In this document: in pieces, positions 60,390 to 64,000 of the stretch | Position numbering within the stretch: the stretch's first letter is position 1 | Layout of the letters: each line of letters begins with the position of its first letter | DNA from: Rhodospirillaceae bacterium | Lineage (GTDB): Bacteria > Pseudomonadota > Alphaproteobacteria > CACIAM-22H2 | Reading direction: 5' to 3' | Length of the DNA: 64,000 nt | Assembly (NCBI GenBank): GCA_022843945.1 | Contig: JALHMR010000010.1 | Location: 62,001 to 126,000, forward strand | Notes under the pieces: model-generated | Database searches by the model: none | Told to the model about the DNA's origin: nothing | What the model saw: only the letters and a program-made list of their open reading frames with translations | Made by a program: the position numbers and the translations under genes

Positions 60390-62261
60390 ATGACAAGTGG
60401 CCTCGCACCGTATCTGCCCGGCATATCGGGTCTGCTCGCGCTTGCCGGGACGCTCGCGCTGATGCTGAGCTTCATCGGCATCGGCCTCCTCGTGGACCGG
60501 TCGCCGGTCGCCGGCGGGCCCGACACCCTGCTGATATCCGGGTGGGGCTGCGTTCTGCTGGTCGCGACGCTCTTCGGCGCGATCACCGCCATACCCCTGA
60601 TATGGGCCCTCGGCCCCCTGTTGCTCATCGGCTTTGTCGCGGCGGTCTTCCCTGTCACGAACAGACGGGAGCATCTATCGGCGGCCCTCAGAATCCTGCT
60701 GATCGGCGCGCCGCTTTTGCTGGTCGTGGCGGCGGCGTCAGCCTCGCAGTGGGATGAGTTTGCGCACTGGCTGATCAACCAGCGCTATCTGGTAGAGGTC
60801 GGCACTTTCCCTCGAACTGGCCTGCCCGAGAATTCGACGATCCATGCCGCCTATCCCTACGGACTGGCCATCGTGGGGTTCCTGGTCAGCTACCTGACGG
60901 GTGCCTTTGCCGAGAACGCCGGAGCGCTGTTCAACACGGTCCTCATTCTTGCTTTCGCGCTTACCGTGATCCGGGCCTTCCGCGGCGGCACCGGCCTTCC
61001 CGATTCGCCGATCTCCTGGTGGCATGCAGGAGCGGGCTTTCTCGCCGTGACACTTCTCAATCCGTCGTTTGTCCCCAAGCTGGCGTTTACGACCTACGCC
61101 GATTGGCCCACGGCTGTCGTGTTCGGCATCTCCACGTGGGTCGCGTGGCGCATGGTTGAAATGCTGTCGGTGGAACCGTCACGGGCCGTGCCGGCGGCGC
61201 GACAACTGGGCTTGGCTCTGGTGGTTCTTGTCGGTCTCAAGCAGCCCAACCTGATCCTCGCGCTGTTGCTGCTGGCGGGCCTTGCCGCGGCAGTCGTGCT
61301 CGGCCCGGCACTGCCCTCCCGCCGCGTCCTGCAGCACTGCGCATTGTGGATTCTCGGCCCGCCCCTGCTGACCTATTTGGCATGGCGCTACCATGTGGCG
61401 CATCACATCCCGGGGCGGGAATTCGGCTTTCATCCGCTGTCGGAGTGGCAGTGGTTTGCTGCGGGCTCGATCCTGGCGCGGATGGCGCTGATCGCCAGCA
61501 AGAAAGGCGGGTATTTCGGCCTGATGCTTGCGGCGTCTGGAATGGCGGTCCACGCGCTGGCACGCGCCCTTGCGGGCCAGCTCGTTTCGCCGCTGGCGCG
61601 GCTGGCCGTCCTCGTCGGGTTGCCTTTTGCCGGCTACAACGCGTTCCTTTATGTCGCCTATCTCGGCTCGTTCGGCGGCGAGGGCCTCTATGCCGCCTCT
61701 TACTGGCGCTACAACACGCAACTGGGCGGTGCGGCGCTGATCTTCGCCGCCGTGGGGTTGGGCGTTCTTCACAGCCGCTGGCGCACCGCGCTGCCGAGGA
61801 TGCGCGCGGCGGGCGCTGCGGTTGTCGTGCTTCTGGCCCTCGCCATGCCGCTGGCGTTTGCCCAGAAAATCCGCTTCGACATGAACCCGGTTACCCGCTA
61901 TGTGCGCGATGTCGGCATCGATATCGGCAGCCTCGTGGTTCCGGGGCGTCGTCTCTGGGTGGTCGATCCCGACGACAATGGAAAACGGACGATCGTCCTG
62001 CGCTACGAAGTGCATCGCGCCGCGCGTGTCGAGCGGCTGGCCGGAATCGCCTTTGCCGATGCGACGGCGTTGCGTTCAGCGTTGCCGTCGCTTCAGGACG
62101 CCTACGTTTGGATCCACGTCCCAGGTCCGGCCATGGCTGAAGCCTTCGGCGTCCCCCTGGCGCCGCGGTCGTCGCATCTTCTGGAATGGGCAGACGGCTG
62201 GCGCGTCCTGCGCTCCTGGCCGTATCCGGGTTATGCCGATCCGCAGGCAGAAGACGATTGA
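60390..62261 (+). CDS. Polytopic membrane protein, GT-C/GT39-like
   Basis: A 623-residue protein with about thirteen hydrophobic segments. The first large loop contains SASQWDEFAHWLINQRYL, an acidic D-E motif in the position where GT-C enzymes bind metal and donor. The last 110 residues are a soluble domain (probably periplasmic). It is not a close paralogue of the proteins at 27060 and 38161: it lacks the PPxDxDSL motif and has no one-TM partner upstream; the 55-base gap before it holds no frame. Putative role: transfer of a sugar from a polyprenyl-phosphate donor in the periplasm. Confidence 0.6.
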   Translation: MTSGLAPYLPGISGLLALAGTLALMLSFIGIGLLVDRSPVAGGPDTLLISGWGCVLLVATLFGAITAIPLIWALGPLLLIGFVAAVFPVTNRREHLSAALRILLIGAPLLLVVAAASASQWDEFAHWLINQRYLVEVGTFPRTGLPENSTIHAAYPYGLAIVGFLVSYLTGAFAENAGALFNTVLILAFALTVIRAFRGGTGLPDSPISWWHAGAGFLAVTLLNPSFVPKLAFTTYADWPTAVVFGISTWVAWRMVEMLSVEPSRAVPAARQLGLALVVLVGLKQPNLILALLLLAGLAAAVVLGPALPSRRVLQHCALWILGPPLLTYLAWRYHVAHHIPGREFGFHPLSEWQWFAAGSILARMALIASKKGGYFGLMLAASGMAVHALARALAGQLVSPLARLAVLVGLPFAGYNAFLYVAYLGSFGGEGLYAASYWRYNTQLGGAALIFAAVGLGVLHSRWRTALPRMRAAGAAVVVLLALAMPLAFAQKIRFDMNPVTRYVRDVGIDIGSLVVPGRRLWVVDPDDNGKRTIVLRYEVHRAARVERLAGIAFADATALRSALPSLQDAYVWIHVPGPAMAEAFGVPLAPRSSHLLEWADGWRVLRSWPYPGYADPQAEDD

Positions 62262-62295
62262 GGCGTCAGCTGGAACGCCGGAGACAGACGACAGA

Positions 62296-62322
62296 GGCTA
62301 CGCGCTCAGCCGCCGCGTAGCC
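62296..62322. terminator. Inverted repeat at the convergent end of the GT-C-like gene and rpe
   Basis: GGCTACGCG at 62296-62304 and CGCGTAGCC at 62314-62322 form a perfect 9-base stem with a 9-base loop. It spans the rpe stop codon (complement of 62306-62308) and lies 35 bases after the plus-strand gene's stop. Location between convergent genes suggests a bidirectional terminator, but there is no T-run on either side. Confidence 0.4.
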
Positions 62323-62980
62323 CGCGGATATTGCCGGCATAGGCGGAGGGGCCGCCGGTAAAACTCGCAGTCCCGGCGACCAGCACATCGGCGCCGGCAT
62401 CGATGGCCTGTCGTGCCGTCGCGGCGTTAATTCCCCCGTCAACCTCCAAATCAATCGGCCGCGACTGCGCATCGATCCGCTGGCGCAGGGCGCGCAGCTT
62501 TGCCAGCTGGCTCTCGATGAAGCTCTGCCCGCCGAAGCCGGGATTGACCGACATCACCAGCACCAGATCGATATCGGCCAGCACCGGATACACGGTCTCC
62601 ACGGGCGTTGCCGGGTTGAGGGAGACGCCCGCCTTCTTTCCCAGCGACTTGATCATCTGCAGCGTGCGATGAAGGTGAGGCCCGGCCTCGGGGTGAACCG
62701 TGATGATGTCGGCACCGGCATCGGCGAAATCACGGATGAACGGGTCGACCGGCGAGATCATCAAATGCACGTCGAACGGTAACGACGAGTGGGGCCGCAG
62801 GGCTTTGACGACGGACGGCCCGATCGTCAGGTTCGGCACGAAATGCCCGTCCATGACGTCAATGTGGAGGTAATCGGCGCCTGCCTCCGTCATCGCCCGG
62901 ATCTCTTCCCCGAGACGCGCAAAATCCGCCGAAAGGATCGACGGCGCGATACGCACGGGTTTTTGGCGGGAACCCCCCAT
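62306..62980 (-). CDS. rpe: Ribulose-phosphate 3-epimerase
   Basis: ATG at 62980 (complement) with AAGG nine bases upstream gives 224 residues, normal for the family. [17 protein letters not shown] starts the TIM barrel; [16 protein letters not shown] holds the metal-binding His and catalytic Asp; [24 protein letters not shown] and [10 protein letters not shown] complete the signature. It interconverts ribulose-5-phosphate and xylulose-5-phosphate in the pentose phosphate and Calvin pathways. An upstream extension of the frame is not conserved in style and would read through the promoter region. It is a housekeeping gene that marks the end of the glycan locus. Confidence 0.94.
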   Translation of the reverse strand: MGGSRQKPVRIAPSILSADFARLGEEIRAMTEAGADYLHIDVMDGHFVPNLTIGPSVVKALRPHSSLPFDVHLMISPVDPFIRDFADAGADIITVHPEAGPHLHRTLQMIKSLGKKAGVSLNPATPVETVYPVLADIDLVLVMSVNPGFGGQSFIESQLAKLRALRQRIDAQSRPIDLEVDGGINAATARQAIDAGADVLVAGTASFTGGPSAYAGNIRGLRGG

Positions 62981-63088
62981 AACAGGCCTTCCTAACAGGT
63001 CAAATGCCGGCTCGCAAGTTGGGCAAGCAGCCGGCGTGAATTCCTTGATAAATGGGCGAATTTGCTCCCCGGGACGGCTAATTCCGGG

Positions 63089-63135
63089 CTGGGCTTTCAG
63101 GGCCGTCTGGCTATAATCCCGCGGCAACAGGGGAG
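63089..63135 (+). promoter_or_regulatory. Probable lptD promoter and ribosome site
   Basis: The 167 bases between rpe and lptD hold a perfect TATAAT at 63112-63117. A weak -35 (CTGGGC, 63089-63094) lies 17 bases before it, and AGGGGAG at 63129-63135 precedes the lptD ATG by 12 bases. The spacing to ATG is long. No clear box is visible for rpe on the other strand. Confidence 0.5.
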
Positions 63136-63147
63136 CAACCACCGACG

Positions 63148-64000
63148 ATGCCCATGCGTGGGGGGCACATAGGCCGCCGTGCGAACGGCGAGCGCCGACG
63201 GCATCGTTTGGTTGCGCCTTGGCTTGTGGCGCTCGGCTTCGCGTTCGCCACGACACTTGCTGGTGCGGTGCTGTCCGTGCCGGCGGCTGGCCAGTCGCGA
63301 CCCAGCTCCACCGGCTTGCCGGCGCTCATCACCGCCGATGAGGTGAACTACGACGAACAGCTTGGCGTCGTTACGGCGCGAGGCAACGTCGAGGTGTCGC
63401 AGGGCGAGCGCGTCCTGCGGGCCGATGTCGTCTCCTATAACCGGCTGTCGAATGTCGTCACGGCCACCGGCAACGTAAGTGTTGCTGAACCGACCGGCGA
63501 TGTCATTTTCGCCGACTACGTCGAGCTGACCGATGACCTGCGCGAAGGGACGATCCAGAATTTTCGCGCTATCCTTGCCGACCAGTCGCGTCTCGCCGCG
63601 GTAAGCGCCCGCCGCAGCAGCGGCAATGCGACCGTGGCTCGCCGGACGGTCTATAGCCCCTGTGATCTGTGCAAGGAGGATCCTACCCGGGCGCCGGTGT
63701 GGCAGATCAAGGCCGCCCGGGTTACCCACGATCAGGCTGCCCAGCAGATTCGCCATGACGATGCGCGGATGGAGATCTTCGGCGTGCCGATCGCCTACAC
63801 GCCCTACCTTGCGCATCCAGATGGGACGGCCGATCGTCAGAGCGGCTTCCTGGCGCCGGAGTTCAAATCCTCCAGCACGCTGGGGCAGCTGATCACCATT
63901 CCCTACTATGTCGTGATCGATGAAAGCAGCGACGCGACGTTCGAGCCCATCTTCCTGTTAGACGAAGTGCCGGTGGCGGCGGGCGAATATCGGGCGAAGA
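63148..64000 (+). CDS. lptD: LPS-assembly protein LptD (3' end outside window)
   Basis: The frame is open from ATG 63148 to the window end (284 residues visible). After a basic leader (residues 1-20) a hydrophobic segment ([21 protein letters not shown]) looks like a signal peptide. The LptA/OstA-like domain follows: [46 protein letters not shown], then [23 protein letters not shown] with the CxxC typical of this group, and [16 protein letters not shown] at the start of the barrel. LptD inserts lipopolysaccharide in the outer membrane, so the cell makes LPS. ATG 63154 is an alternative start. Confidence 0.93.
   Translation, partial: MPMRGGHIGRRANGERRRHRLVAPWLVALGFAFATTLAGAVLSVPAAGQSRPSSTGLPALITADEVNYDEQLGVVTARGNVEVSQGERVLRADVVSYNRLSNVVTATGNVSVAEPTGDVIFADYVELTDDLREGTIQNFRAILADQSRLAAVSARRSSGNATVARRTVYSPCDLCKEDPTRAPVWQIKAARVTHDQAAQQIRHDDARMEIFGVPIAYTPYLAHPDGTADRQSGFLAPEFKSSSTLGQLITIPYYVVIDESSDATFEPIFLLDEVPVAAGEYRAK

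Noticed and set aside
1-64000. CRISPR arrays, tRNA or rRNA genes, insertion sequences, prophage genes
   Set aside because: None seen: no regular direct repeats, no transposase or integrase motifs and no tRNA-like cloverleaf noticed by eye.

Overview
The window is a dense, almost intergenic-free surface-polysaccharide (O-antigen, capsule or exopolysaccharide) locus from a GC-rich Gram-negative bacterium. It ends with rpe and the start of lptD. The lptD product has the CxxC-containing N-terminal region that I associate with Alphaproteobacteria, so an alphaproteobacterium (Rhodospirillales-like) is the best guess; genus cannot be read from the sequence. I see no rRNA, tRNA, CRISPR array, transposase or phage gene. 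No gap between genes exceeds about 215 bases. Most neighbours overlap by ATGA, GTGA or TGATG, or lie within a few bases, which implies long translationally coupled operons.

Left block (1-17818, + strand): a cut-off B12-type radical SAM gene, a phytanoyl-CoA dioxygenase-like protein, a radical SAM/SPASM protein and an unknown GT-B-like protein lead into a nonulosonic-acid (sialic-acid-like) module. This module has a PseB-type dehydratase, PseC-type aminotransferase, aldo/keto reductase, SpsF-type cytidylyltransferase, class III aminotransferase, PseG-type hydrolase, formyltransferase, ATP-grasp ligase, NeuB/PseI-type synthase and PIG-L deacetylase. No PseH N-acetyltransferase is visible. An LIC12162-family transferase and a putative sugar O-methyltransferase follow.

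Second block (18032-30626, + strand): an ABC flippase, a radical SAM protein with an N-terminal SPASM-like cysteine set, a methyltransferase, an unknown GT-B-like protein, then HpcH/HpaI aldolase, KdsB-like cytidylyltransferase, Gfo/Idh/MocA oxidoreductase and methyltransferase. These last four could make and activate a second 2-keto-3-deoxy sugar acid. A one-TM micro-protein plus GT-C membrane protein pair and a B12-type radical SAM protein end the block.

Inverted block (30623-34543, - strand): GT2, GalE and another B12-type radical SAM protein. It meets the second block tail-to-tail with a 4-base overlap.

Third block (34583-62261, + strand): methyltransferase, heparinase II/III-like protein, GT2, a second micro-protein/GT-C pair, GT2, SDR, a 3-dehydroquinate-synthase-like enzyme, five GT-B glycosyltransferases, asparagine synthase, a Wzx-like flippase, another GT4, UDP-GlcNAc 2-epimerase, O-antigen ligase/polymerase-like protein, WbuB-like GT4, a second heparinase II/III-like protein, a fused alcohol dehydrogenase/Gfo-Idh-MocA protein and a third GT-C-like membrane protein.

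Right edge: rpe (- strand) and lptD (+ strand, cut by the window end) diverge from a 167-base region with a perfect TATAAT box.

Taken together, the locus makes several unusual nucleotide sugars, assembles them with about a dozen glycosyltransferases, exports repeat units by at least two routes (ABC and Wzx-like) and ligates or polymerises them. No initiating phosphoglycosyltransferase is visible, so that step must be encoded elsewhere.
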